Positions 1-9,160 are shown, numbered from the stretch's first letter. The stretch is DNA of 64,000 nt from Bacillota bacterium (GCA_023421735.1 JAEZSP010000052.1:1-64000), one strand, 5' to 3'. The notes: generated from the letters alone by a model not told the origin. Program-made: numbers and translations.

Positions 1-32
1 ACTTTGGTAGGCAGCTAGCTGCCTACCAAAGT
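1..32. repeat. Perfect 32-bp palindrome at the window edge
   Basis: The first 16 bases (ACTTTGGTAGGCAGCT) are followed immediately by their exact reverse complement, with no spacer. A spacerless 16+16 palindrome is rare by chance. It sits exactly at the left end, so it could be a natural palindrome, a folded-back contig end, or part of a repeat that continues outside the window. Confidence 0.6.
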
Positions 33-157
33 CGATCAAACGGTATCCCGATGCGCCCCCTTGGCTATCGCTCTCCCAATCGCTTCCTCGCTGACTTCTC
101 TGTCCAATATCATTGACAAACCTACACTTGACGAATTTATTCTGGGGGAGTGCTTTT

Positions 158-1627
158 TTGAACTACGAATCTACCTTTGAATCGCTTGGCGGAATTGAAA
201 TTCCGGATTGGGTGCGCGACGCAAAGTTCGGTATCTGGAGTCATTGGGGGCCGCAATCGGTGCCCATGTGCGGCGACTGGTATGCCAGGAACATGTATGT
301 CGAGGGCACGCCGCAATATCTTTATCACCTGCGCCATTACGGGCACCCGTCGACCTTTGGATACAAGGACATCTGTGCGCTCTGGAAAGCCGAGAAGTTC
401 GACCCGGACGCGCTCATGGCGCGCTATCACAAAGCGGGCGCGCGCTATTTCGTCGGACAGGCGATGCATCACGATCATTTCTTTAATTATGCCTCGCAGA
501 TCAATCGCATGAACAGCGCGCAGGTCGGCCCGAAAAAGGACATCGTGGGGCTTTGGAAGGCCGCCGCCGAAAAATACGGCATGCCCTTTGGTCTGACCGA
601 GCACCTTTCCGCGTCGTTTTCATGGTGGCGCGTCAACAAGGGTGCGGACAGGTTTGGTCCGTTTGCGGGCGTGCCCTATGACGGCAACGATCCCGCGTGG
701 CGCGATTTTTATTTTGACAATTTTGAGTACGGCACGGATGAACCGGGCGCAGCGCGGCCGTGGTTTACGGACAATAAAAAGTTCCACGCGTATTGGCGTG
801 CGGTGATGGCGGAGCTTATCGACCGCTATCAGCCGGACATGCTTTATACGGATGGCTCCCTGCCCTTCGGTTCGCACTGGGACGGCGCGACGCAGGGGGA
901 GGATTTGCAGGCCGATCCCGCCTATGTATCCGGGCTTGAGGTGGTTGCGCGGCTTTACAATACGTCTGCGCGCATCCACGGCAAAAACCGCGCGATTTAC
1001 ACCCAGAAGGATGCGCGCGAGGCGATCCACCGCGTGGGCATTCTCGACGTCGAACGCGGACGCCTTTCCGGCATCGCGCAGCGGGCATGGCAGACCGATA
1101 CCTGCATCGGAGGCTGGTTTTATGACGCGAAGCAGCCCTACAAGACGCCTGCTTACATCGTGGGTGCGCTGGTTGACATCATCTCGAAAAACGGGGCGCT
1201 GCTTCTCAACATTCTGCAAAAGCCGGATGGCGCCATCGACGACGAGGCGGGCTACATCCTCGACGAATTGGCGGACTGGTTTGCCGTCTGTGCGGAGGGC
1301 GTATACGGAACGCGACCCTGGCGCGTGTATGGCGAGGGTTCCTCGCGCGCGGTGGTCGAATGCTTCCACGAGGACGAAACCGATTGGCGGGGAGACGACA
1401 TTCGATTCACGCAGAAGGGCAACACGCTCTATGCGTTTTTGATGGCGGTCCCCGAGAACCACGTCGCGGTCATCAAGAGTCTGACGGAAGGCGAGCATGT
1501 GCAAAACGTCCGACTGCTGGGCGTTGGAAACATTCCGTTCACGCAGAGTTTCGGTGTGGTTTCGGCAAAGCTGCCGGACACACTCCCGACGGGGTACGCG
1601 AACTGCGTGGCGCTTGAGATGGAGTGA
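158..1627 (+). CDS. GH29-type alpha-L-fucosidase
   Basis: Glycoside hydrolase family 29 enzymes remove terminal L-fucose from glycans by a retaining mechanism. The protein opens with the family pattern IPDWVRDAKFGIWSHWGP and continues with WYARNMY, a KYGMPFGLTEHLSASFSWW segment and the YQPDMLYTDGSLPF strand, where the catalytic Asp of GH29 is expected (YTDG). The start chosen is TTG at 158, because GGGGGAG lies 7 bases upstream; an in-frame ATG at 113 would add 15 residues not typical of the family. The product is about 489 residues, a normal length, with no signal peptide, so it is probably cytoplasmic and acts on imported oligosaccharides. The sulfatase gene starts 5 bases downstream, so both probably serve degradation of sulfated, fucosylated glycans. 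Family assignment is firm; the substrate is inferred. Confidence 0.88.
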   Translation: MNYESTFESLGGIEIPDWVRDAKFGIWSHWGPQSVPMCGDWYARNMYVEGTPQYLYHLRHYGHPSTFGYKDICALWKAEKFDPDALMARYHKAGARYFVGQAMHHDHFFNYASQINRMNSAQVGPKKDIVGLWKAAAEKYGMPFGLTEHLSASFSWWRVNKGADRFGPFAGVPYDGNDPAWRDFYFDNFEYGTDEPGAARPWFTDNKKFHAYWRAVMAELIDRYQPDMLYTDGSLPFGSHWDGATQGEDLQADPAYVSGLEVVARLYNTSARIHGKNRAIYTQKDAREAIHRVGILDVERGRLSGIAQRAWQTDTCIGGWFYDAKQPYKTPAYIVGALVDIISKNGALLLNILQKPDGAIDDEAGYILDELADWFAVCAEGVYGTRPWRVYGEGSSRAVVECFHEDETDWRGDDIRFTQKGNTLYAFLMAVPENHVAVIKSLTEGEHVQNVRLLGVGNIPFTQSFGVVSAKLPDTLPTGYANCVALEME

Positions 1628-1632
1628 GCAGC

Positions 1633-3027
1633 ATGAAGCACCCGGACATCGTATTCATCTTCATGGACGATATGGGCTGGCGCGATCTCGCATGCACGGG
1701 TTCCGGGTTTTACGAGACGCCCAACATCGACCGGCTTTGCCAAAACGGCATGCGCTTTCCCGCCGCGTATGCCGCCTGCCCCGTGTGCTCGCCCTCCCGG
1801 GCGAGTTACCTGACGGGCATGTATCCGGCGCGCGTGGGCGTAACGGACTGGATTGACGGGGAAGGGATCATGCATCCGCTGAAGGGGAAGCTGATCGACG
1901 CGCCGTATTTGAAGCACTTGCCGGACGGAACGCGCACCATTGCCCATGCGCTCGGGGCGGGGGGGTACCGCACATGGCATGTGGGGAAGTGGCATCTGGG
2001 CGGGAAGGGGTACCTGCCCGAGGATTTCGGCTTCGAGGTGAACATCGGCGGCTGCGACTGGGGCCACCCGCGCTGCGGGTATTTCAGCCCTTATCAGATT
2101 CCAAATTTGCCGGAGGGGCCGGAGGGCGAATACCTGAACGATCGGATGACTGACGAGGCGATTCGGCTGATCGAAGGCGCGGGGCCGGAGCCGTTCTTTT
2201 TAAGCCTGTGCCACTACGCCGTACACAATCCGATTCAGGCCAAGGAAGCGGACATTGCGCGCTTCCGCGCGAAGGCGCGCTCTCTTCATCTGGATGAGCT
2301 GTCGCCCTTTGTCGAGGGCGAGCGCCATCCCGTGCACGCGGGGCATATTCGGCGCAGGGTGATGCAATCGAACGCCGCATACGCGGCGATGATCTACAAT
2401 CTCGACTGGAACATCGGGCGGTTGGTGGAGGCGCTCAAAGAGGCGGGCAGATTGGACGACACGCTTCTCATATTTACTTCCGACAACGGAGGACTTGCGA
2501 CCACAGAAGGGAGTCCCACGTGCAACGCGCCCGCGCGCGAGGGGAAGGGCTGGATGTACGAGGGCGGCACGCGCGTGCCGATGATCGCGCATTGGCCGGG
2601 GAAGATCGCGGCGGGATCGGTGTGCGATGTTCCCGTGACGACGCCGGACTTCTATCCCACGTTCCTTGCGGCGGCAGGGCTTCCGGCGGATGTGCGATCC
2701 GAAATCGACGGGGTGAACATACTGCCGCTTTTCACGGGCGGGACGATTGCGGAACGGCCGATTTTCTGGCATTATCCGCACTACGGGAATCAGGGCGGGA
2801 CGCCCGGTTCGTCGGTGCGGCGCGGGAAATATCTGCTGATTGAGTTTTTCGAGACGGGGAAGGCCGCGCTTTACGACGTGGAGAGCGACATCTCCGAAGC
2901 GCGGGATCTTTCCGCGGAACTGCCGGAGGTTGCCGCGGACATGCGAAATCTTCTTGGCACATGGCGTGATGCGGTTGGCGCGAAGTATCCAATACCGAAT
3001 CCGGACGCGCAGAACGCACAAATTTAA
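1633..3027 (+). CDS. Type I sulfatase (Cys-type)
   Basis: Arylsulfatase-family hydrolase that removes sulfate esters from glycans. The N-terminus has the metal-binding DDMGWRD, followed by the sulfatase signature C-S-P-S-R with its Cys near residue 52, which must be oxidised to formylglycine. Further down are the second signature (GYRTWHVGKWHLGG) and the metal site FTSDNGG. The start is ATG 1633, preceded by GGAG 8 bases upstream and overlapping the context of the fucosidase stop; a GTG at 1624 is less likely. Length about 464 residues is typical. There is no signal peptide, which suggests cytoplasmic action with the neighbouring fucosidase. No formylglycine-generating enzyme or anaerobic maturase of the sulfatase type is recognised in the window, so maturation must be encoded elsewhere. 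Confidence 0.9.
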   Translation: MKHPDIVFIFMDDMGWRDLACTGSGFYETPNIDRLCQNGMRFPAAYAACPVCSPSRASYLTGMYPARVGVTDWIDGEGIMHPLKGKLIDAPYLKHLPDGTRTIAHALGAGGYRTWHVGKWHLGGKGYLPEDFGFEVNIGGCDWGHPRCGYFSPYQIPNLPEGPEGEYLNDRMTDEAIRLIEGAGPEPFFLSLCHYAVHNPIQAKEADIARFRAKARSLHLDELSPFVEGERHPVHAGHIRRRVMQSNAAYAAMIYNLDWNIGRLVEALKEAGRLDDTLLIFTSDNGGLATTEGSPTCNAPAREGKGWMYEGGTRVPMIAHWPGKIAAGSVCDVPVTTPDFYPTFLAAAGLPADVRSEIDGVNILPLFTGGTIAERPIFWHYPHYGNQGGTPGSSVRRGKYLLIEFFETGKAALYDVESDISEARDLSAELPEVAADMRNLLGTWRDAVGAKYPIPNPDAQNAQI

Positions 3028-3100
3028 ATGAAGAAGCCTCGGAGGGGCGGGTGGACGGGGGAACTTCGTGACCCTGCAAAATAGACCGAACAGTAAAATT

Positions 3101-3131
3101 GACGGCGCGGGGGCTGAGCCCCCGCGCCGTC
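3101..3131. terminator. GC-rich hairpin between converging genes
   Basis: A 13-bp perfect stem (GACGGCGCGGGGG paired with its complement) closes a 5-base loop. On the minus strand it is followed by AATTTTACTG, a weak T-rich tail, so it could end the EF-G-like transcript; it may also stop the sulfatase transcript. Confidence 0.6.
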
Positions 3132-3181
3132 GACGTGCATATGCAGGCGTATTTTCCAGACGAACAAATCGCTTTGGTGGA

Positions 3182-3208
3182 GGTGCCGGGGGGAGAGCCT
3201 CCGGCACC
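3182..3208. terminator. Second hairpin next to the EF-G-like stop codon
   Basis: GGTGCCGGGGG pairs with CCTCCGGCACC with one G-T pair and a 5-base loop. On the plus strand GTTTATCCTT follows. Together with the hairpin at 3101-3131 it forms a double barrier between convergent transcripts. A run of T is poor, so strength is uncertain. Confidence 0.45.
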
Positions 3209-3216
3209 GTTTATCC

Positions 3217-5298
3217 TTACTCGTCCTCTTCTTCTTCGCGCTTTGCGCTCTCGATGATCTTCTTTGCATCCGCCGCGGGCACTTCCTCGTAGCGTTCGAA
3301 CTGCATTTCGAAGCTGCCGCGCGCCTGGGTCATGGAGCGAAGGTCGGTGGCGTACTTGAACATTTCGCCCAGCGGTACCTCGGCGGAGACACACTGCTGG
3401 CCATCCACCTGATCCATGCCCATGATACGGCCGCGCCGCTTATTCATGTCGCCGATGATGTCGCCCATGTACTCGTCGGGCACGTAGACCTTGACGGAAT
3501 AGATGGGCTCGAGGAGCACGGGGTTCGCGGTGGAGAGCTGCTTGAAGGCGAGGCGCGCCGCGGTCTTGAACGCCATTTCGGAGGAATCGACCGGGTGATA
3601 GCCGCCGTCATAGAGCTGTGCGGTCAGGCTCACGACCGGGTAACCCGCGAGCACGCCGCGCGAAATATTCTCGCGCAGGCCTTTTTCGACCGCGGGGATG
3701 AAGTTGCGCGGGACGGTGCCGCCCACGACCGCGTCCTCGAAGTGGAACTCGATGTCACCCGGGTCATCGTTGGGGCGGAACTTGATCTTGACATCGCCGA
3801 ACTGGCCATGGCCACCGGTCTGCTTCTTATGGCGGCCTTCGACGTCAATGGGCTTTTTGATCGACTCGCGATACGGGATGCGGGGAAGTTGCAGGACGCA
3901 CTCCGCGCCGAACTTCGACTGAAGCTTTTTCGCGACGACGTCGATGTGCATTTCGCCCAGACCCGAGAGCACGGACTCCGTCGTTTCGACGTTTTTCGAG
4001 ATCGTGATCGTGGGATCTTCCTCCATGAGGCGGGAGAGGCCGGAGAAGATCTTGTCCTCGTCGCCAGCCTTCTTGGCGTACACCGCCATGGAGATGCAGG
4101 GCGCCGGGAAATCGAGATCCGGGAACTGGATGGGATTTGCGGCATCCGAGAGCGTGTTGCTCGTGGACACGGACGCGAGCTTTGCCAGCGCGCAGATGTC
4201 ACCAGCGACGACCTTATCAGTCGGGGTCTGCTTTTTGCCGCGCTGAATATAGATGGTGCCGGGCTTCTCGGTCTTATCGGCATTTGCGTTATACAGCGCT
4301 GTCGAAGAGGTGAGAACGCCGGACGTGACCTTCAGCAGGGAGAGCTTTCCGACAAACGGGTCGGCAAGCGTCTTAAACACGCGCGCGGAGAAGGGCTGAT
4401 CCTCGCTGCACACGCGGGTTTCCTCTGCGTCCGTTCTGGGATTTATCCCGGTGAGCTTGACCCCCGCCGGCGCGGGCATGAGGTTAATCACGTGATCGAG
4501 GAGTTTTGCGACGCCGATGCGGGTGATGGCGGAGCAGCACACGACAGGAACGATGGTTCCGTCGACGATGCCCTTGCGCAGGCCCTTGATCGTGTCCTCG
4601 GGGGAGAGTTCCATTTCCTCGAAGAATTTCTCCATGAGTTCTTCGTCGGCGCCCGCCGCGGCTTCCATGATGGCTTCGCGTGCGGATTCGACGTCTGACT
4701 GCATGGACGCGGGAACGTCAACCTCCTGATAGGTCTTGCCCTCGCCCATGAACGCCTTATTCTCAAGCACGCAAACCACGCCGACGAACTTGCCGTTTTC
4801 GATGATCGGCACTTCGATGGGCGCGATATGGGTGCCATACTGATCTTTGACGGTCTGAAGCGCCTTTTCGAAATTGGCGTTATCCCGATCCATCTGATTG
4901 ATGACGATCATTTTGGCGGTGCCTGTTTTTTCACACATCTTCCAGGCCTTTTCCGCACCGACCGTAAGCCCGGAGACCGCGCCGACCGCGATGAGCGCAC
5001 CCTCGCAAACGGCCATGGGACCGACCATCTCGCCCGCAAAATCAAAATAGCCGGGGACGTCGATGAAGTTGATCTTCGTCTCCTTCCACTCCAACGGGGC
5101 CATGGCAGCGCTGATGGAAATCTGACGCTTGATTTCCTCCGGCTCGCAGTCGGTGGTGGTCGAACCGTCTTCCACGCGCCCCTGGCGGTCGATTGCGCCC
5201 GCGTAATACAACAGGGACTCGACCAGCGTCGTCTTGCCATCGCTTCCGTGGCCGACGACGGCGACGTTGCGGATGTTTGAGGCATTGTAATCCTTCAT
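3217..5298 (-). CDS. Elongation factor G-like GTPase (EF-G2 type)
   Basis: A translation-factor GTPase with the five-domain order of EF-G (GTPase, domain II, III, IV, V) in 693 residues. The P-loop is GHGSDGKTTL, the G3 motif DVPGYFDF and the G4 motif NQMD, where canonical EF-G has NKMD. The switch I region reads RQISIS instead of the RGITI of true EF-G. These changes mark the divergent EF-G-like family that coexists with the main FusA in many bacteria; its exact role is unsettled. The C-terminus is a short acidic tail. The start ATG has GGGGGAG about 8 bases upstream. It is monocistronic, with hairpins on the downstream side. It is unlikely to be the main EF-G because no rpsL/rpsG/tuf genes adjoin it. 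Confidence 0.88.
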   Translation of the reverse strand: MKDYNASNIRNVAVVGHGSDGKTTLVESLLYYAGAIDRQGRVEDGSTTTDCEPEEIKRQISISAAMAPLEWKETKINFIDVPGYFDFAGEMVGPMAVCEGALIAVGAVSGLTVGAEKAWKMCEKTGTAKMIVINQMDRDNANFEKALQTVKDQYGTHIAPIEVPIIENGKFVGVVCVLENKAFMGEGKTYQEVDVPASMQSDVESAREAIMEAAAGADEELMEKFFEEMELSPEDTIKGLRKGIVDGTIVPVVCCSAITRIGVAKLLDHVINLMPAPAGVKLTGINPRTDAEETRVCSEDQPFSARVFKTLADPFVGKLSLLKVTSGVLTSSTALYNANADKTEKPGTIYIQRGKKQTPTDKVVAGDICALAKLASVSTSNTLSDAANPIQFPDLDFPAPCISMAVYAKKAGDEDKIFSGLSRLMEEDPTITISKNVETTESVLSGLGEMHIDVVAKKLQSKFGAECVLQLPRIPYRESIKKPIDVEGRHKKQTGGHGQFGDVKIKFRPNDDPGDIEFHFEDAVVGGTVPRNFIPAVEKGLRENISRGVLAGYPVVSLTAQLYDGGYHPVDSSEMAFKTAARLAFKQLSTANPVLLEPIYSVKVYVPDEYMGDIIGDMNKRRGRIMGMDQVDGQQCVSAEVPLGEMFKYATDLRSMTQARGSFEMQFERYEEVPAADAKKIIESAKREEEEDE

Positions 5299-5427
5299 TG
5301 CGATACTCCCCCTGATTCTATTTTGCCGCCGTACGTCCGGCCGTGTGGCTGCCAGTACGTAAAAAAATCGCAGCCCTTACAGACAAACAACGAAGCGGAG
5401 TGCGTTTCTACACGCCAATATGATTAC

Positions 5428-5456
5428 ATTTTAACAGAAAAGCTCATATTTGAAAA
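5428..5456 (-). promoter_or_regulatory. Possible promoter of the EF-G-like gene
   Basis: Read on the minus strand: TTTTCA, 17 bases, TAAAAT, about 130 bases before the start codon. The -35 box is poor, so this is a weak call. Confidence 0.4.
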
Positions 5457-5506
5457 GCCCCCCGGGCAGGATTTTTACGCATTGTGATGAATAAAACATA
5501 CAGAAG

Positions 5507-6766
5507 ATGAAAAGCATGCGATGTGAATCAACTGAAATGCACAAAAGAATCAGTCTTTTTTTAATGGTGGCGCTTGTATTGTTGGCTCTTCCCGCATCTG
5601 CAAAGACCCATACGCGCGCCGAGATCCGAACCCTTTACGCACAGCTCGTTTCGCGCGAGGATGAATTGCCATATCGCGTTCTTCCGCACGTCATACCACC
5701 CTATGATGCGGGCGCGCTTACGGACGAGGCGCTTCAGGCGGCCCTCAATTACGTCAATTTCCTGCGGCGCGTCGCCTATATCGAGAACGATGTGGCGCTC
5801 TCAGACCTTTACACAATGCGCGCGCAGTACGCAGCGACGCTCCTGGCCGCCAACGACCAACTCCTCCACGATGCGCCGATTGCGCCGGACATGGAGCAGG
5901 ACTTTTATGAGACGGCGCATGCGGGCACCACATCCTCGAACATCGCGTCCATTAATTGGATGGATAACGACATCCTTTTGACTGCCATCGCATATTTTGT
6001 GCGCGACGACGGTGCGGAGAACCTTTCCGCGCTCGGACACAGGCGATGGCTTCTCAATCCGAACATGGGTGAGACGGGCTTTGGGCTTGCGAACGCGCAG
6101 AGCGGGATCACATATGCAGCCATGTACGCGCACGATCTGTCGGGAAAATGCGCGGACTGGCAGTCGATCGCATGGCCGTCCGCGGGTGCGTTTCCGGCGG
6201 AACTGATGGCGAATTCGCTCGCATGGTCGGTGACGCTCAATCCCCGGTATTATGACGCGGAAAAATCCGATATTCGTGTTACCATGTCCGAAAAAAGTGC
6301 GGGTATTGCGAATCTTTCCTACTTTAATGTCAATGCGGAGAACTACGGCGCGGGACCCTGTGTGATTTTTGTGCCGGATCTTCAGGCCATGGGCATTGAG
6401 CAGTACCAGCAGAATCAGGTTTGGCAGGTCCATTTGACGGGACTCAAGACGACGGACGGTGCGGATGCTGAAATTTCCTATGAAGTGGACATGATCGCGC
6501 TCACGCCCAAGGATCCGACGAACGTGGAAATAGACAGGGATGAGATGGCGCTTTCCCCGGGCGAGACGGCGCGGCTTTCTGCGGCGGTGGTGCCCGCATG
6601 GGCGGACGAGGTGACCGTTTGCTGGAAAAGTTCCAACGAATCGGTCGCAACGGTGGACGAGAACGGGAATGTGACCGCGGTCATGCAGGGGTCATGCAAA
6701 ATCACGGCCACATCAGTAAACGGCAAGACGGCGTCCTGCGACTTGACGGTGACATTGCAACAATGA
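5507..6766 (+). CDS. Secreted CAP/SCP-domain protein with Ig-like tail
   Basis: A signal peptide (KRISLFLMVALVLLALPASA) starts near residue 11. It is followed by a CAP-like region of about 250 residues with ALNYVNFLRR near the start and the GHRRWLLNP segment typical of bacterial CAP proteins. The last 80 residues are a BIG2-like bacterial Ig domain (SNESVATVDENGNVTA), which usually mediates wall or surface display. CAP proteins are extracellular; their bacterial biochemical role is mostly unknown. Starts at 5507, 5516 and 5537 are all possible because no good ribosome binding site stands out; the signal peptide favours 5537. The next gene also encodes an exported protein, so the two may be coexpressed. 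Confidence 0.8.
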   Translation: MKSMRCESTEMHKRISLFLMVALVLLALPASAKTHTRAEIRTLYAQLVSREDELPYRVLPHVIPPYDAGALTDEALQAALNYVNFLRRVAYIENDVALSDLYTMRAQYAATLLAANDQLLHDAPIAPDMEQDFYETAHAGTTSSNIASINWMDNDILLTAIAYFVRDDGAENLSALGHRRWLLNPNMGETGFGLANAQSGITYAAMYAHDLSGKCADWQSIAWPSAGAFPAELMANSLAWSVTLNPRYYDAEKSDIRVTMSEKSAGIANLSYFNVNAENYGAGPCVIFVPDLQAMGIEQYQQNQVWQVHLTGLKTTDGADAEISYEVDMIALTPKDPTNVEIDRDEMALSPGETARLSAAVVPAWADEVTVCWKSSNESVATVDENGNVTAVMQGSCKITATSVNGKTASCDLTVTLQQ

Positions 6767-6807
6767 GCGTTAAAGTGGAGTCTACGAATATGAACGGAGG
6801 TAAGAAG

Positions 6808-8436
6808 ATGCGGAAACTGACGGCGATATTGATCTGCTTGATGCTGCTCGTGCCGGCGGCGCTGGCGGAGGGCATGGAGACCATGGTTGTGGACTTTGGC
6901 AGCGGTTCGATGCTCATGCGGGCGGACGGCACGCCGATGACACAGGCGGGCGATTATGATTTTATTTACCGCGTGTCGGATGCCGACTGTCCGACCGATC
7001 GCGTGCTCTATTACGCGACCTCGAATGCGGATATGACGGTTGATGACTCCATACTCGACGGCGAGGTCGAGGAATGGCCGACCGATGGGGGCGAACTGGA
7101 CGAAGGCGACGAGGTGATCGACATCCCGATCGACCAGAGTGCGGACTTTGACGACGGAGCGGACGGCGAAATCGGCGATATCATCGATTCCAATGGCGAT
7201 TTTTCGGACTTTGACGGTCCTTACGAGACGAGCTGCGCGCTCATGGACGCGCAGGGGAATTTGCTCACCGATTACGCATACACCATGTTTACCCATGACC
7301 AGAAAAACGCGGTCGTGATCGGCTACCGCACGGACGGATTCGTGACCGCGCTGGACGAAAAGGGCAATGTGCTCCTTGAGGGCAACTATGCGGCGATCGT
7401 TTCCGATACGAAGGGCGGTTTCTTTGCGACGAAGCCCGATCTGACGATGATCGACGAGTACGGGGACTTCTATTATAAGTCGGCGCTCGTGCACGTGCTT
7501 GCGGACGGAACCGAGCAGGATACGGGTTTCGTGACGGGTACATACGACCTGGCCGGCTTCTCGTCCGGGCTGATGAGCATTTCCACGTTTGCGGATCTCG
7601 GCGCGTTCGGCGATGACACCGACAGCGACGGCGAGGAGATGAGTTATATTTTCATCGACACCGACGGGAATGACGCCTTTGGCCAGATCTTTACCGGCGC
7701 ATATAACTTCTCCGGCAACTATGCGGACGTGACCGACGCGGATTACAACGAGCGGTTGATCGATAAAAGCGGCGCGTTTGTGACCGATAAGCCGTACAGC
7801 TGGTTTGACTTCGGCGCTGCGGATAACGGAATGCCCATCGTTGCGAATCTGGTGGACGGGGGATTCGACCTGCTTTCCAAGGGCGATCTTTCGGTCATAA
7901 AGAGCTTCGAACCGCCGCAGGCGGACGCGAGCCTGTATGCCTATCAATCGGGCGACGGTTTGATTTTCGCCTTCTCGGACGAGAGCATGTCCATCATCGA
8001 TGCGACGGGCACCGTGGTCTACACAGGTGCTGCGAGCGCCAACGCGTATACGAGCTATTTCTACTGCGACGCCCAGCCCGGACGCATCCTGGTTTCCGAG
8101 GGCGACTGGCCGAACGAGAAGTGCAAGCTGATGGATCTTTCCGGAAATGTGACGAGCGATGGGTATCAGGAGATGAGCGCGCTGACGTGGATCGGCGGCG
8201 CGGGCCGCTATCAGGTTGCGACCTATGACGTGACCGATTCAAGCGACGGGCCGGATGTGGATTATGACAGCTACCGCTACGGCGTGATCGATCAGGACGG
8301 CAACACCATTCTCGAGACCAAGTATACCGAGATGACCTACCTCACGACAGACCGTTACTGGGTATTCGACGGGAGCGTGTACCAGCTCGTGGATGCTAAC
8401 GGGACCGTGATCTACGAGATGAGCGGCGCTGCGTGA
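6808..8436 (+). CDS. Secreted acidic repeat protein, WG-repeat-like
   Basis: The start is ATG 6808 with GGAGG 7 bases upstream; longer in-frame readings overlap the previous gene and look non-coding. A signal peptide (LTAILICLMLLVPAALAEG) is followed by a strongly acidic stretch at about residues 75-130 rich in Asp, Gly and Glu. The remaining 400 residues are irregular repeats of the kind 'YGVIDQDGNTILETKYTEM' and 'ALDEKGNVLLEGNYAAI'. These resemble WG (KWG) repeats, which fold as beta-propeller-like arrays. No catalytic motif is seen, so a surface or binding role is only an inference. Its stop overlaps the GTG of the next gene, suggesting translational coupling. Length about 542 residues. 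Confidence 0.6.
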   Translation: MRKLTAILICLMLLVPAALAEGMETMVVDFGSGSMLMRADGTPMTQAGDYDFIYRVSDADCPTDRVLYYATSNADMTVDDSILDGEVEEWPTDGGELDEGDEVIDIPIDQSADFDDGADGEIGDIIDSNGDFSDFDGPYETSCALMDAQGNLLTDYAYTMFTHDQKNAVVIGYRTDGFVTALDEKGNVLLEGNYAAIVSDTKGGFFATKPDLTMIDEYGDFYYKSALVHVLADGTEQDTGFVTGTYDLAGFSSGLMSISTFADLGAFGDDTDSDGEEMSYIFIDTDGNDAFGQIFTGAYNFSGNYADVTDADYNERLIDKSGAFVTDKPYSWFDFGAADNGMPIVANLVDGGFDLLSKGDLSVIKSFEPPQADASLYAYQSGDGLIFAFSDESMSIIDATGTVVYTGAASANAYTSYFYCDAQPGRILVSEGDWPNEKCKLMDLSGNVTSDGYQEMSALTWIGGAGRYQVATYDVTDSSDGPDVDYDSYRYGVIDQDGNTILETKYTEMTYLTTDRYWVFDGSVYQLVDANGTVIYEMSGAA

Positions 8437-8762
8437 AGATTTATGAAAAACTCGTGCGCGACCGGATTCCGGAGATCATAAAAGCGCGCGGCGCGAACTG
8501 TGAGACGCGGACGCTGACGCAGGCGGAATACAAAGCTGCGCTGCGCGTGAAGCTTTCCGAAGAGGTTTCGGAATATCTGGAGAGCGGCGCGCTTTCGGAA
8601 CTGGCGGATATCTATGAAGTGATCCGCGCGCTGGCGGCGTTTGACGGGCACGACGATGGGGCGCTGGAGACCGCGCGTGCGGAAAAGGAACGCACGCGCG
8701 GTGCGTTCGAGCAGAGGAGATCCCTTATTTCGGTTGCAGAGGACAAGCCGCCGCATGTTTAA
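8433..8762 (+). CDS. MazG-like nucleotide pyrophosphohydrolase
   Basis: A 109-residue protein beginning KIYEKLVRDRIPEIIKARG, the hallmark N-terminus of a small all-alpha NTP pyrophosphohydrolase family found in Firmicutes. The central KLSEEVSEYL and ELADIYEVIRAL helices carry the acidic residues that bind magnesium in this fold (ExxE and ExxD patterns). It presumably hydrolyses non-canonical or excess nucleotides. Translation starts at GTG 8433, whose last bases overlap the upstream TGA. Function is inferred from family. Confidence 0.78.
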   Translation: MKIYEKLVRDRIPEIIKARGANCETRTLTQAEYKAALRVKLSEEVSEYLESGALSELADIYEVIRALAAFDGHDDGALETARAEKERTRGAFEQRRSLISVAEDKPPHV

Positions 8763-8817
8763 CGGCCGATGTTCCATATGTGCTGTGCGTGTTGCGGCAG
8801 AAGGGGAGGTTACTCCA

Positions 8818-8967
8818 ATGAGATCGAAGGAAGAATACGACGAGCAGGTTCTTCAAAACAGAAAGTTGACTGCCGATCCTTTGGTGACGGTATGCACATG
8901 CCCGAACGCCCTTTGCGATTGGCACGGGAAATGCAGGGAATGCGTGGCGCTCCATCGCTCACGATGA
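8818..8967 (+). CDS. Small Cys-rich conserved protein, putative zinc ribbon
   Basis: A 49-residue gene with an excellent ribosome binding site (AAGGGGAGGT, 7-8 bases before ATG 8818). The N-terminal half is RSKEEYDEQVLQNRKLTADP. The C-terminal half holds four cysteines and two histidines arranged as C-x-C-P-N-x3-C-x-W-H-G-K-C-x2-C-V-x3-H-R, which suggests one bound zinc ion. The pattern recalls small proteins of unknown function that I have seen in clostridia. No partner is evident; it follows the pyrophosphohydrolase by 55 bases. The function is unknown. Confidence 0.75.
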   Translation: MRSKEEYDEQVLQNRKLTADPLVTVCTCPNALCDWHGKCRECVALHRSR

Positions 8968-9052
8968 ACATGTTCCATGTTGTCTGCAACCCATTCCGAA
9001 TGATAAATTCAAGGCGCTTGTCGGCACTGCGAAATGGAGCTGAGGCGCAGAG

Positions 9053-9083
9053 ACGGAACGCCGATCGAATATCGGCATTCCGT
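9053..9083. repeat. Imperfect hairpin in an intergenic stretch
   Basis: ACGGAA-C-GCCGAT pairs with ATCGGC-A-TTCCGT around a CGAAT loop, with a single C/A mismatch. No T-run follows, so it is not a standard terminator. The surrounding 8968-9160 holds no gene that I can support. Confidence 0.4.
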
Positions 9084-9160
9084 CAGGGCACGGGACGACG
9101 AGGCGGAACGCGGTTGAGAGAGGATCGCACGCGGAACGAATCGAAAAAAGGTTGAAGGAT

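Noticed and set aside
3595..4698. A 367-codon plus-strand frame
   Set aside because: Antisense to the EF-G-like gene; no ribosome binding site or motif.
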